DNA of 64,000 nucleotides. It comes from Liopterus haemorrhoidalis (Eukaryota; Arthropoda; Insecta; Coleoptera; Dytiscidae). The notes under the pieces were generated by a model. It had not been told where the DNA came from, ran no database searches, and saw nothing but the letters and a program-made list of their open reading frames with translations. Location: positions 42,504,606 to 42,568,605 of the forward strand of contig OZ020617.1 of NCBI GenBank assembly GCA_963971575.1, read 5' to 3'. The position numbers and the translations under genes were made by a program. Below are positions 46,971 to 57,740 of the stretch, piece after piece. Every line of letters starts with the position of its first letter. The stretch's first letter is position 1.

Positions 46971-47759
46971 AAAATATTATTTACCTCAAAATACAATGTA
47001 GCTTTAATTTATGTCAATCATGTTTCATCAAATTTATTATGATGAAGTGTAAAAACCATAACCTAAAAACGTTTAAGACCAGTTTATTTAAATTATTATT
47101 TCCACAGTTCTTAAGTTATGCGCTTCCTTTTTAATATTTCTTTCAAGTTCACGCCTAAATTTATCCTCGTTCCCTTTTCAGTCCCATTCATGTCAGAACA
47201 AATTCACATTGAAAACAGCGGTGTGAATATACGATATACCTAAACAGTACTATTTTTAACCAAACAGTTTAGTGTCTTCGTCACCCCACGTTTAAAACGG
47301 CCAAAATTTAGAAAAAACGACATCGTTATGAACACGTACCAAATGCGATATTTAACCAGGAAACAGGAAGGGATATAATTTCTTTTTCGCTTAACAGCCC
47401 TTAGGAAATAATGGGTTTAATTAAAAGTTAAAGAATCTTAATTTGATCCCAGTTTAATGTTTGTTCCTGTTAGGATAAAGGGTTTATACTAGTCGTTTAT
47501 GTCATGTTTCGGACGGTGGGTAAAACGAATCAACATTTGATTCAAGAAATATGCTCTGATACATTTAATTAAAACTTTAATGGAAAATTTGTAGGTTTAA
47601 TTTTGATAGCGTCTAATCTCTGAGGTTTTTACTATAGGACAAAAGAGGGCATTTTACAACAGAATATTATCCCGTAATATCACTTTGTTTTTAGTTATCT
47701 CTACGAGGGTTATTCCAAACGTAATGAATAAAGCAAACTCTCACATTAAAGGCAAGCAC
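46971..47759. other. Unassigned
   Basis: No recognised feature. Confidence 0.4.
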
Positions 47760-47789
47760 AATTAGTTCCTGTATATTTCTTATGATAGA

Positions 47790-48085
47790 ATAAAAAATGA
47801 AGTGTTTAGGGAAAAACTAGGCACAAAACCAGTAGAGACTATAATAGAAGAAGGACGGCTAAGATGGCTGGGACATATACACAGAATAAGTGAAGACAAA
47901 ATAGTAAAAAGAGGTTATGAAGCAAGAACAGTGAAGAAAGTTAGACCAGGAAGACCGAGAAAAACCGGGAACCCAGAAACAAAAGAAGCTGTAACGAGAG
48001 AGGAGTAAAGTGGGAGGAGATAAGAAAATATACAAAGGACAGAACACGATGGAAAGAAGTATGGAGAACAACACCAGAAAATAAG
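47790..48085 (+). pseudogene. RTE-like LINE reverse transcriptase C-terminus
   Basis: The frame from 47802 reads FREKLGTKPVETIIEEGRLR, WLGHIHRISEDKIVKRGYEA, KKVRPGRPRKTGNPETKEAV, then after a frameshift GVKWEEIRKYTKDRTRWKEV and WRTTPENK-stop. RWLGH-RM followed by GRPR and a final W motif is the standard C-terminal tail of RTE-type LINE proteins. The 5' end is missing. Confidence 0.8.
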
Positions 48086-48268
48086 TAACTCGACTATAGC
48101 CTTAAACCGCAAGGTAGAAAAGCTTTAGGATTAAGTAAGCAAAACTTACAATCTGAAACAAAATTAGTAACAATCTATACATCAATATTTCCAGCGAATG
48201 ATATCTGTCTAATAAAATATTTTTAACTGCAAAAAAATGTTATGTAATTGTAAATAAATTGCATTATA

Positions 48269-48822
48269 CAGGGTGAGACAACACTTATGTTTATCTTGAT
48301 TAGTTCCTGTATAAAAAGAGCTATAAATATATTGTTCATATAAAACTTATTCGGGGCAATGGAAGTCAGACTACAGTGGTATCAAACATTTTTTTTCATT
48401 TGTTTTGCCAGTGGCATGGCAGTTAATAATTATTTTTCAAACTCCACATATTATTTAACACAGCATTATAGAGCTTTTTTTCTCTTTTCAACGTTGTAAA
48501 ACTTTTATAAATAACAAAATTTTTGAGAAAAACGACTTTTTGTGGTCTTAAAAATAATAAGTGTAAGTGCAAGCCTGTAGCTGCAAACATTAAATAGTTT
48601 GTACCTACTATTTGACAGCTAAGCCTGGGCACGGACGTGAGTTCAATTCCTGCTTATGTCAAATAATTTGTGTAAAAATATTTTGCAAAACAAATGTATA
48701 AATATTTTTGATACGCTTATCGTCTGACCCTCATTGCCCCAAATAAGTTTTGGTTGAACAATATTTTTTACTCTTTTTACTAATGAAATAATCGAAGTGA
48801 ATATAAGTGTTGCCACATTCTG
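48269..48822. mobile_element. MITE with ~105-bp inverted ends, TA TSD
   Basis: A 554-bp element between TA (48267-48268, 48823-48824). The left arm CAGGGTGAGACAACACTTAT...GGGGCAATGGAAGTCAGAC matches the inverted right arm CAGAATGTGGCAACACTTAT...GGGGCAATGAGGGTCAGAC. The interior has a tRNA-like snippet (GAGTTCAATTCC near 48640). Tc1/mariner-type by target site. Confidence 0.85.
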
Positions 48823-49121
48823 TAGTTGCCATCTTGTAAACCTATCGACGAATATTTAGGTACGATGCGGCAAATTGTAGTTAAAGCTTCGTTCTTCATG
48901 TAATGTTTCTAGCTATTTTGTTCTATTGTGAAAATTACTTATAAACTCAGCGAAAATGTAGATGGCCGATGACAGTAAAGAAACGTTTGGTTCCACGGTA
49001 TATTAAATATTACAAACGAAGATGAAACTATGGACGTACATCGGTACGAGTAGTTCAAATACGTTATCAATAATTAATATAGAATTGTGTGATATAACTT
49101 GTAATACAAATTTGTTTATCG

Positions 49122-49457
49122 TTAACAAATCTTTTTGACGGCCAAATGTTCATGTAATAGTGAATAAATGCTGGTCCCACTAATGCCCAAGGATACCTCA
49201 ATCTCACGATCAGTCACATGACGATCTTGCAGTATCGGTTCACGAACAACAATCGATTTTGGACGACCTTCACGAAATTCATGCGTAAGCGAACTACGGC
49301 CATGATTGAAGCCGGCAAACCATTGATAAACAGTAGTCCTTGATCGTGCTTTATCGCTAAAAGACGAATTAAGTTCATCGATGCACTGTTGTTTGGTTAA
49401 TCCACGTCGAAAGTTGTGAAAAATAATCGATCGAAAATGTTCACGATTTAATTCCAT
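49122..49457 (-). pseudogene. mariner transposase N-terminal fragment
   Basis: The open frame of 111 codons reads MELNREHFRSIIFHNFRRGL, TKQQCIDELNSSF, TVYQWFAGFNHGRSSL, REGRPKSIVV, ILQDRHVTDREIEVSLGISG, TSIYSLLHEHLAVKKIC. This is the paired HTH domain and linker of a mariner lineage distinct from the others here. A short deletion lies in the linker (VREPILQD). Everything after KKIC, including all catalytic residues, is missing. Confidence 0.9.
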
Positions 49458-49580
49458 TTTTAGCAGAGATTTTTTTTTTTTTCAAGTTACTGTGAACAAC
49501 ACAAATAGCACTCGTACGGCAAAACGTTCTGAGTACGTATAACGTCAAATAATTAAAATTTTACGATAGAAGCATCAGCA

Positions 49581-49620
49581 TACGCTGCAATCCTCCTACA
49601 CTAGGAGGGATTGCAGCGTA
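49581..49620. repeat. Near-perfect 40-nt palindrome upstream of mariner
   Basis: TACGCTGCAATCCTCCTA and CTAGGAGGGATTGCAGCGTA pair with one bulge and almost no loop. It lies about 125 bp upstream of the mariner start codon, on the 5' side of that element, so it may be two terminal repeats brought head to head. Confidence 0.85.
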
Positions 49621-50461
49621 ATCCGTATAACATAATCTTAACTAAATTTGTAAATCCGTTCTGACTGTAACAATATTATATTTGATATGCACACAAAAAT
49701 TAGTAGTTTTATAAGTTAAACCATCTAATACTGTCCTGAACCTGACATCTATAAATAATCTAAACCTTAATCATTCACAGTTACTTAAAATCTAATAAAT
49801 CATTTTTCTAAATAATCCTGATTAAAAATATAAATCATTTTGAACAGTTGACATAAAGGGGTTCAAATCAAAGATAGAAAAACCAAGGAGGGTTATATTT
49901 AGTGACATTTGGGGTACCGCAACCCCCTTGAATTAATCGTTATCAAGAGCACCAGACTAGAAGCTGTCTAAACATACGTACATACTAAATGTCTACTTGC
50001 ATTCATTCATGCGTGCATTTCATATAGGAGCGTTTTTTTACACGCTTTAAATTCCTTTTGTTGGGGTGTCAGAATAACGAGGGTAAAAGTGTCAGAGTAT
50101 TTTTATGTTCATGAACTAGATATTTAATTTAGATGGTTGTAATTTTTTTTGTTAGTATGGCCAGATTGACTGGATATATTCACCCCTTTGGGGGGGATTA
50201 AGATATACTGAAGAGATAGTATTTTTAACAATATTATTTCACTAGATTAGCCCTATAGTATTAAATTTCTCATGTGAATAAGGCACATGATAAAATAATT
50301 TAAGAAGATCATAAAAAAGGATGTGAAGTTTGAATTTTCACACATTTTAAAATTTCGTGGATATTTAAGAAGTAAAATAGGCCGATAGAATGCTGCATGT
50401 CTGGAACAAAATTTTTATGTAATCACATCTTTCACGTCACTCAATAAGTTCGTAGGATGAC

Positions 50462-50746
50462 TATATGCTGTTCACTTTTGTAAGAACAAACTAAGTGGAA
50501 ATTTTGAATAGTTTGCACCTTTGAAACTATGTCATGTTGGTATTAAAAAATGGCAAAAAATGTCAATTTGACATATGTCATAATAAAAAATGATATCTTA
50601 ATTATGATGATAATAACCAAAAAAATCTGAAGTTTGAATTACAGCGCAAGGAAATTTTTTAAATAACATTTAAAGTCAGTAATACACTACTATAGTAACC
50701 AAAATAACTAGATCTGATTTGTCCTTACAAAAATTAACAGCAAATA
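50462..50746. mobile_element. MITE M1, copy 2
   Basis: Starts TATATGCTGTTCACTTTTGT and ends in a decayed inverted copy (TTAACAGCAAATA). Internally it matches the reverse complement of 28493-28711 (GTTTGCACCTTTGAAA, TTGGTATTAAAAAAT, AATACACTA). It lacks the M2 insertion that interrupts copy 1. Confidence 0.8.
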
Positions 50747-50764
50747 ATAAAACAACAACTTTTA

Positions 50765-51544
50765 CAGTCTGTTTCAAACGGTTAGGCGGAACTAAATGGG
50801 AATTTAGTTCTTTTAGGTTGTCACAAAAAGGGACCTTGCTTGGGTTATTTCATTTTTCACGTTGGAATGTCAAAATTTAAAATTCCAACAATGAAACCAT
50901 GGAAACGAATGACATATGTCAAAATTAAATTATTTTTCTTACATATTTTAATGACAAAAAAATAAATAAATGGGATATTTGTATTAAGAATGACACAAAA
51001 AATCAAAATATAAAGAAAATGAAATTTTAAAATGATATTAACCTTAACCAAAAAATGTTTGTTGCAAGTATCCCAGCAAACATTCAACTAACGGCCGAAT
51101 GCCGGCAAACTGCTTTTATGCTGGTAAATTACTGGCTCCAAAAGTAAGTGCAACGCCAGTATTAATAATGTACTTCACATTTGTATTTCGCATTCCGCCT
51201 ATACGAAGTACTTTACCAGCATTTTATAAGCACTCTTCTTCACTCATACTTTTTACTTAAAACCATCAGAAATAAATCTTGCAACTAATGTGATTATTTT
51301 GCACTTTACCGTTGCTGGGCCGGCAACTGATACATCAATGGGCCAGTAACGGCCACGGGGACACCGGGGTACTGGCCCATTACTTTCAATGCCGGGGAGT
51401 ATGTGCTTTACCAGTACTGGCCCGATAAAAATGTTTGCTGGGATGATTTACAAAGCTTAAACAAAACGGCTGAAAAGCATGATTTAAACGATGAAAGTAA
51501 CTAGATTGCAAATCTAGTTCCCCCTAACCGTTTGGAACAGGCTT
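50765..51544. mobile_element. MITE M2, copy 2, itself interrupted
   Basis: The ends CAGTCTGTTTCAAACGGTTA and (inverted) AAGCCTGTTCCAAACGGTTA lie between TA (50763-50764 and 51545-51546). Removing the insertion at 51071-51443 leaves about 407 bp, against 405 bp in copy 1. Confidence 0.9.
51071..51443. mobile_element. TCCCAGCAAAC-ended element inside M2
   Basis: The ends TCCCAGCAAACATT and AATGTTTGCTGGGA are perfect 14-bp inverted repeats. The interior has several GGGCCAGTA/TACTGGCCC motifs in both orientations (51350, 51370, 51413). M2 copy 1 (28980-29030) gives the uninterrupted site. There is no coding; target duplication is at most 2 bp; superfamily unassigned. Confidence 0.85.
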
Positions 51545-51548
51545 TAGG

Positions 51549-51767
51549 CAAAATTCGACTTTATTCATCAACATAGTTACCTTCAAGAGCGATACAATTA
51601 TTCACTAAAAAAGAAACGGATTTTTTTTTCACTTGTGACACGGTGCATTGTCTTGGTGCAAGAGCACTTTTTTCTTCTTCATTTGGGTCGCATGGCTTGC
51701 TTTGAACGTTTTTTTTCCCCGTTAAAAAGCAATGCTTTATCAACACACGAAGTTCAGATTTTTTCAT
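51549..51767 (-). pseudogene. mariner transposase, three-segment deletion relic
   Basis: The N-terminus MKKSELRVLIKHCFLTGK matches a mariner start. It then joins, with a frame change, MKKKKVLLHQDNAPCHK, the second catalytic Asp region, and then NNCIALEGNYVDE-stop, the mariner C-terminal KCI-L-GDYVE motif. More than 200 residues are lost in at least two deletions. Confidence 0.75.
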
Positions 51768-51957
51768 TGTCTTGAAAATTTTGACACGTATCGTTTGAAG
51801 GAACCGTAATCGTTTAAAAAATCATATAGATTTGTCAATAGTGGTACCATTTCTATGTCATCTTATGAACTTATTGAGTGATGAGTTAAATTAACAATTT
51901 TTAAATGTATTTTTAGTTCCTTAATCTATGTACTAACAGCTTTAATTTTATTATTAT

Positions 51958-52275
51958 TCGGGGTTTGTCATGTCTTGACAAGCGTCCACTACTCGTAAAC
52001 TTCAGTAACCTTTTGGGTCACGTCATACTAGGGACTAGTGGAGCTAAATACACACGGCTTCCTACCTAACCCTGGCGATATACAGACGCGGAAATTATTT
52101 CAAATCCAGTGTCTCTACAATGCGGAGCAACACTGCTTTCTGCATGCTGTAGATCAAGAGGCAGATGATCTGCAGGTGGAAATTGACTCGGTAGGAGGCT
52201 TTCATACCACCTAAAACACATACTATCAGGACTATGAGCTTAGCTCGGACAAGAGATCATAATATTATTATTAAC
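51958..52275 (-). mobile_element. Repeat family with ATT tails, copy 2
   Basis: Inverted copy of 9105-9318, extended by about 80 bp at its 5' side (TTTTAGGTGGTATGAAAGCC, CCACCTGCAGATCATCTGCC). Both edges are ATT/AAT-rich. Confidence 0.7.
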
Positions 52276-53593
52276 AATAATATTTTGTGAAAAATTAAAG
52301 CATAGCTGGTACAAATCAAGGAAAACACCATTGAATAGAAAGTTACAATACAATACAGTTATCTTATAATTATAAATACAGGTTCAGTTAATTAACAATT
52401 GCAATGAAAAATGCAACATCAATAACTTACGAAGAGAAAATCACTGTATTTTTAAATAATTCATTAAGTTACAAATTTAGAAAAAAATAATACAACTGAA
52501 TCAACAAATAATATATGATCTTTGCATTCATTTTTGTTTGATTTTGATCAGTTGCAAAAAAAACTGCAGAAGCGAGATTTTACAACAAATTAAATAATTA
52601 GACAGACTTTGCTCATGCTATTCAATAGATCAAAATATAATAAAAGATATACGTAAATATCATAATTATTATATTATGAATTATTTACAAATATAGTGAT
52701 ATCCTTTCGAGTATAGTGTAAAATCTTCTTAAAGCCTTCAATTAATTTTTAAAAACATAAATAAAAAATAAAAAAATAAAAAAAAATAAATTAACTGTCA
52801 TCGCAAATTTATAGTTTGGTGGCAGTGTAATGGTTAACTATTATTGTACAATTTAATAATATGCTTAATTTAATAATGATACTTAATAAAACACTCACAA
52901 AAAAAAATTAATAATAATGGGAGTCTTTTTCTGAAACGATTGTAAATTAGATAAAAAATTATTTAACCGTTTTAATGGGAAATCGGGAGTAATATAATGT
53001 TTATTTAATATGTCTGTATAAATAAACATTTTTTGCTGCTAACTAAATCGTAAATTAACTCGACCGTAACAATAAATAATACCCGTTTGAACGAAGAATA
53101 TGATATCACATATTAAGTAAACGTATTTTTACACAAATATCTCATTGTTAAAATAAAATTTTGAGCCTTAGTTACCCAACTTGGGGATTTCTCAATTTTT
53201 GCAAGTGTTTTGTTTTTGTGCCGTAAAACTGTTACCCGAGACGTTGTACTTGTTGCGTCATTGCATGTAGATGGCCGTGGTATTCGAATATCGCTAGCAT
53301 TTTGGTTGTAGCTGAAAACGGTATATATGCTATAAAACATGATCAGTGAACTAGTCCCTACACAAAGAAATCTGATTCGTCATTCACGGGCTACAAGCAC
53401 TCGAGACGACTGTTTTCTTACCTAAACTGTTTTACGTGAACAGTTTGCACAAGGTAGCGCGAACAGCAAAAAGGTTGTGGTAACAAAGGTTTATATCAAC
53501 TGGCCTGTTAGTCAAATTTCGATGATCTACGATACAACGAGCAAGAAAAGTGGAGGGCCATTTACGATCGCGCAGAACAGTCAGGGTCTAGGG
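52276..53593. other. Unassigned, mostly AT-rich
   Basis: 52276-53110 is very AT-rich with nothing recognised. 53350-53593 is less AT-rich and continues after the hAT element at 54551-54700; together they form a unique stretch that might be an old coding or regulatory region. No product is recognised in either strand. Confidence 0.35.
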
Positions 53594-54550
53594 CAGGGGT
53601 CCCCAAACTTTTTTGGCCGTCGACTCCCAGAAGAGTTTTTCGACTTCTTATCGATCCCCCTCTATTTTACAATTACGTTATTAAAATAGGACAAACAAAA
53701 AATACGCTTATGTGATTTCTTAATATTGTTTATTGTACAATTTTTTTATTTATAATACATTTATCTAATTGCATTACAATAATATTATTATTAAATAAAA
53801 TTGCGTGTCATTGTCAATGTGACGGGTGTGGTTGGTGACTCTTTGCAAGATTAGCAATGTCGGGTTCAAAACTAGTTAATTTCAGCCTTAAATCGCCACG
53901 GAATTCTACATCTAACTTGTTTCTCTGTTTTGTCAGGATGGAATTAACATGGCTAAAACCAGCCTCAAACATATACGAACTTGGAAATGCTAGCAAAAAG
54001 GGAACTATAATTTCCGAAAGTTTGATATATTTCTGTATAACATTTACATAAGTCCAAAAATAACTTAAAGAACATTTTCAAAAAGCGTTTTAGCTTCAAG
54101 ATCAACTGATAATTCAATAAGTTCATCTTGCAAACTTTCGATGTTTTGAACATCTGCAGAAAAGGGCGCGATAATCCAATCTGGGATGTGCATGTTCCCT
54201 AAATCCTCAAAACGCAATTTCAAATCTTCGCTCAATTTTTGTGTATATTTCCAAGTTTCATCTTTTACTTTCAACTGTCGCAAATTCGAAAAACATTGAA
54301 AATCTCTTCGTAACAGTGAAGATCTAAATAAGTCTAATTTAACTTGGAAGTCTAAAAGAAGTGTCCGAGCTTGAATAATCGTAATATCTTTACCTTTTAA
54401 CAGGGTCTGGATGTAATTAACTGTGTAGCTACACAGTTATATATTAATATTATACTAGTAATTTTTAACCTTTTTCCATAGACCCCCAATGGACCCCCGA
54501 GCCAGAATCGACCCCTAACAATGTCATATCGACCACTTTGGGGACCCCTA
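53594..54550 (-). mobile_element. hAT element, 8-bp TSD
   Basis: The ends CAGGGGTCCCCAAACTTTTT and (inverted) TAGGGGTCCCCAAAG are flanked by GTCTAGGG (53586-53593) and GTCTAAGG (54551-54558), an 8-bp duplication with one mismatch. The 957-bp element carries the last third of a hAT transposase on the minus strand, so it is a 5'-deleted derivative. Confidence 0.92.
53814..54420 (-). pseudogene. hAT transposase C-terminal part (ZBED5/SCAND3-like)
   Basis: Minus-strand frames read FQVKLDLFRSSLLRRDFQCF, LRQLKVKDETWKYTQKLSED, LKLRFEDLGNMHIPDWIIAP, FSADVQNIESLQDELIELSV, DLEAKTLFENV. After frameshifts come MFEAGFSHVNSILTKQRNKL and DVEFRGDLRLKLTSFEPDIA. The last block is the hAT dimerisation region (C-EAGFS-L--IKTK-RN-L-----LRL-L), and the frame ends near 53814. 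Catalytic Asp residues lie upstream in the family and are absent. Confidence 0.85.
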
Positions 54551-55931
54551 GTCTAAGGTAAGGAATGGATCTTATCGAGCACTTGTGGGCCTCGGATGTC
54601 TTGAACCAGGTTTCTTTGTGCAGGGAACAGTTCGCTGATAATGTTTTATAGCGCAATTAAAAGTGTTTTTAACTACATCCAAAACGGTGGCGATATTCGA
54701 ATAATGCTGCAACCTTCATAAAATAGCAAGCTTTTACAATGTCTTTGGGTCAAATTTTAATTATATTGCCCAAAAGACAATTTTGTGCAATTGTTTTTTT
54801 GCTAGAGTTTAGAAATCTGTAACATGTGTAAATAATACCCTACGTTTTAATTTAACAATGAATTATTTGTGTTAAAATACGTTTGTTTTACATGCGATAT
54901 CATATAGTCTTCGTTCAAGCAGACATTATTTATTGTTACAGCCTGTTTGCTTAGCAACAAAAAATGTTAGTGTATGCAGACTTGTTATATAATACATTGT
55001 ATCATCTAGAAACACCATATTTTATGAACACGATGAATCAAACTTACAATAACAATCATCATAATAGCGGTGTTATTATATCTGTTCTCCATGGTAAAGT
55101 GAATTATACAAACCGTATGTGTCAGCAATTTGCAATTAATGAACAAAAGTAAAAAATTCACAGTTATTAAAGCACAACAGCTGTCTCTTACATGCAACAT
55201 AGTGATAATTACTCACATCTCAAGCATGAACTAATTTATAGTTGAATTAATAACTCAATTCGACTCATAGGCCACAGCATATGGGCTGTATTGTGTGATA
55301 ACACAAGACTTCTGATGCGTGTCGTCTACCCTCGCACTATAACACCCTCAGAGTGAAGAACCACCCTTATTCAAGAAGGGAATAGCGGAAATTTTTAATA
55401 ATTGAGATCTGAAGCGTATAATGAAATTTGAATACTGAATAAAGTGATATTATTTGTAGACATGGAATTCTGATTTGTACGCAAATGTAATAAGGACATT
55501 TTATTGTTGGTTAAGTAAAGTACTGAACCCTTGACACTTAATGCACATAATTGCAAAAAGCCAGGACAGTTCATATGTGGATCTACCAGAGAATATTGAA
55601 AATATCCTGGACAAATAAAATTACCAATAATGGAGTTCTAAGAACAATGGACACTGTAACGAATCGGTCAGCCCGACCGGACATTAGACAAGCTTTCACA
55701 AACCACACGTCGCAAGAATTTCTTTGAAGGCATTTTTATAAGGGATTTTAAAGGGTACTTTACAGTCAACATTTGTGAGAAATCAGATAATAAAATAAAA
55801 TTAAAAAGTTAGTAGCTCGGATCTACAGCACTGAAACAGATCGTGTGTTACGATTATGTTATTTATATTAAAAAAATTATTTTTCGGCCTCATATTTGGT
55901 TTCTACATGTTTCAGGTCATTATAAGACAAT
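54551..55931. other. Unassigned
   Basis: No recognised coding or element ends. TCGGTCAGCCCGACCGGA near 55663 is a short imperfect palindrome. Confidence 0.35.
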
Positions 55932-56342
55932 GGGCCGTATGAATAAAAATAAGCATAACCTTTTACTTGCAAATTATGAAGCAAATCCTCCCAACAATAT
56001 GAATAAAAATGCAAGCAAAACCTTCTACTTATGAGTAAGAAGCAAATGCTTTTGTGTTGATCTTTTGCACGAGACAGAAGTAAATGGTTATGAATAAAAC
56101 AGACCTTTTACTTTAAATTATAAGCAAATGCTTCGAAAAACATGCATCTATATATTCATATATTCACTTGTGAAAAAGTGTTGTAGTGAAATAATTGCCA
56201 TGGCGGATATTGTGCATTTAAGAAATATGAAACATTATAGGCATCGTTCTTCATCACGTCGTACTGACATAAAAGTTAGTTTCGTTTTGAACAGGAGAAC
56301 ATGGAGTGTTTAGCTAATAATTTTTAGGTAATTTTTTTTTTT

Positions 56343-56705
56343 TTTTTTGTTGAGATATCTAGCTGATCTTGGATTTCAAAGAAGTATCGGCGAGGACCTT
56401 AGGGTGGAGCAATCCACAGTATCACTGACTGTCAGCAGTGTTGTTGATCAAATAGTTGCACAAGCTGGCAACTGGATTAAATTTCTTACTTCCCAAAATT
56501 TATTTGTGGAGGCGAAAAATATTTGGGAAAGAAAATACCGTTTTCCAACCGCAGTTGGTGTCATTGACTGAACACATATAGGGATAGAAAAACCGAAGAT
56601 CCATGGAGATGAATATGTCAATCGTAAAGGAAAACCTATGCTAAATATATAAGCAATTTGTGATGCCCTGAAACTGTACATGACTTTACACCAATAAAAA
56701 TAAAC
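56343..56705 (+). pseudogene. HARBI1-like transposase fragment
   Basis: The frame reads LRYLADLGFQRSIGEDLRVE, QSTVSLTVSSVVDQIV, WIKFLTSQNLF, YRFPTAVGVID, a stop in place of Cys, THIGIEKPKIHGDEYVNRKG, KPMLNI, a stop, AICDALKLYMTL. This matches the HARBI1 nuclease from its HTH (S-STVSR) to the first catalytic Asp (G-IDCTHI) and the RKG-YSIN-Q-VCD segment. The remaining DDE residues are missing. Two in-frame stops show it is inactive. Confidence 0.88.
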
Positions 56706-56950
56706 TGATATGTCAAACATGGAACTCAGTACAGCACTAGTACAGTTTTGATAGTGTTTATAGACTAATTTCAAGTTGACAGCAATCAGAAAGAAGTAGT
56801 ACGATTTTGATAAATACTGATTTTCAGGTTTCAACATAAACAAATCCTTTTGACCTTTTACCCACCGGTAGAAGCATTGACTTGTAAGTAAAAGGTAATC
56901 ATTATTCATATAAAAAGAAGCAAATGCTTTTACTCTAACCTTATACTCGA

Positions 56951-57107
56951 TGCAGACACCTTTATTTTGGACGTTTGCCATTGCTGATAGTACTAGGCTA
57001 GAATAGTACAATGCGTACAAGCCTAGTACTATCAGCAATGGCAAACGTCCAAAATAAAGGTGTCTGCATTAATATTGGACCATTGCAAAATAATTTCAAA
57101 GATATTA
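56951..57107. mobile_element. 157-bp hairpin insertion with 11-bp flanking repeat
   Basis: A perfect 50-bp inverted repeat (56950-56999 and 57020-57069) with a 20-nt loop, followed by about 38 bp of unique sequence. The insertion is flanked by CTTATACTCGA (56940-56950 and 57108-57118). The arms show no mismatch, so the structure is recent or under constraint. Confidence 0.85.
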
Positions 57108-57560
57108 CTTATACTCGAAGTAAATGCTTTTACTTCTACCTTCTACTTATGAGCATTTACTTCAACTTTATTTATACGGCTGAATAAGACCAAAAAAAAA
57201 ATTTTTTTTTCTTGGGCTGGACAGATTTTCATGTAGTTGGAGGATGTAGTAAAACCAGGATTCGAACATAAGTTGTAAGGTATCTCTAAATTTTTATTCT
57301 AAGTGAGATGTTTCAGGGTTACATTTTTTAAATAACTTATCTCCCTTAATATTGACTTAACAATTAATATAACAATTGTTAATAACAAGAAAACAATTAG
57401 ATGTTTTTTAATTAGATGAATATTTTGGGCGTTACGGGGGGACACCCTAAAATTAAAATCTACATATATCTGCCTTATTACGGACTGAACAGTAAAATAA
57501 TAAGTATGAATGACAAATAAAGTTTATAATAAGAAAATAAATGTTTTATTTCTATATATA

Positions 57561-57740
57561 CCCAACGAAGTGGTCGAGATCGTTAAATCGAACAGTTTTC
57601 ACTGTTTAAAACAGTCTGAATTGTGAGGTTGCTTGTTTAAGTCCCCGCAGGTGTAGGAGCCCACCCCGTGGCATCGGCGATTAGCCTCGTCGCAGAAATA
57701 GGCCGATGTAAAATAAACAAAATAATAATATTTTTTTTTT
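57561..57740 (+). mobile_element. tRNA-derived SINE, family 2, copy b
   Basis: Starts CCCAACGAAGTGGTCGAGAT and has an A-box-like GTGGTCGAGATCGTTAAAT; the B-box is decayed (GCTTGTTTAAGTCC). The shared body GTGTAGGAGCCCACCCCGTG, GCATCGGCGATTAGCCTC and AAATAGGCCGATGTAAA is followed by a long T-run. The flanks TTTCTATATA (57549-57558) and TTTCTATACA (57741-57750) look like a target duplication of about 10 bp. Confidence 0.85.

Larger units (their letters stand above)
50436..51888 (-). mobile_element. mariner remnant filled with nested MITEs
   Basis: The end sequences GTCACTCAATAAGTTCGTAG (50436-50455) and, inverted, ATCACTCAATAAGTTCATAA (51864-51883) are matching mariner termini, and both continue GATGAC. 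Between them lie a deleted transposase (51549-51767), MITE M1 copy 2 (50462-50746), MITE M2 copy 2 (50765-51544) and a further insertion (51071-51443). The mariner itself retains only about 350 bp. Confidence 0.75.
55932..57180 (+). mobile_element. PIF/Harbinger element, decayed
   Basis: The left end GGGCCGTATGAATAAAAATA and the inverted right end GCCGTATAAATAAAGTTGA are Harbinger-like, with shared subterminal AAGTAAATGC, AGTAGAAGG and AGCAAATGCTT motifs near both ends. It contains a transposase relic (56343-56705) and a late insertion forming a hairpin (56951-57107). A 3-bp target duplication was not clear. Confidence 0.75.

Noticed and set aside
56448..57044. 198-codon minus-strand ORF
   Set aside because: It is antisense to the Harbinger transposase and runs through the hairpin insertion; no family features seen.
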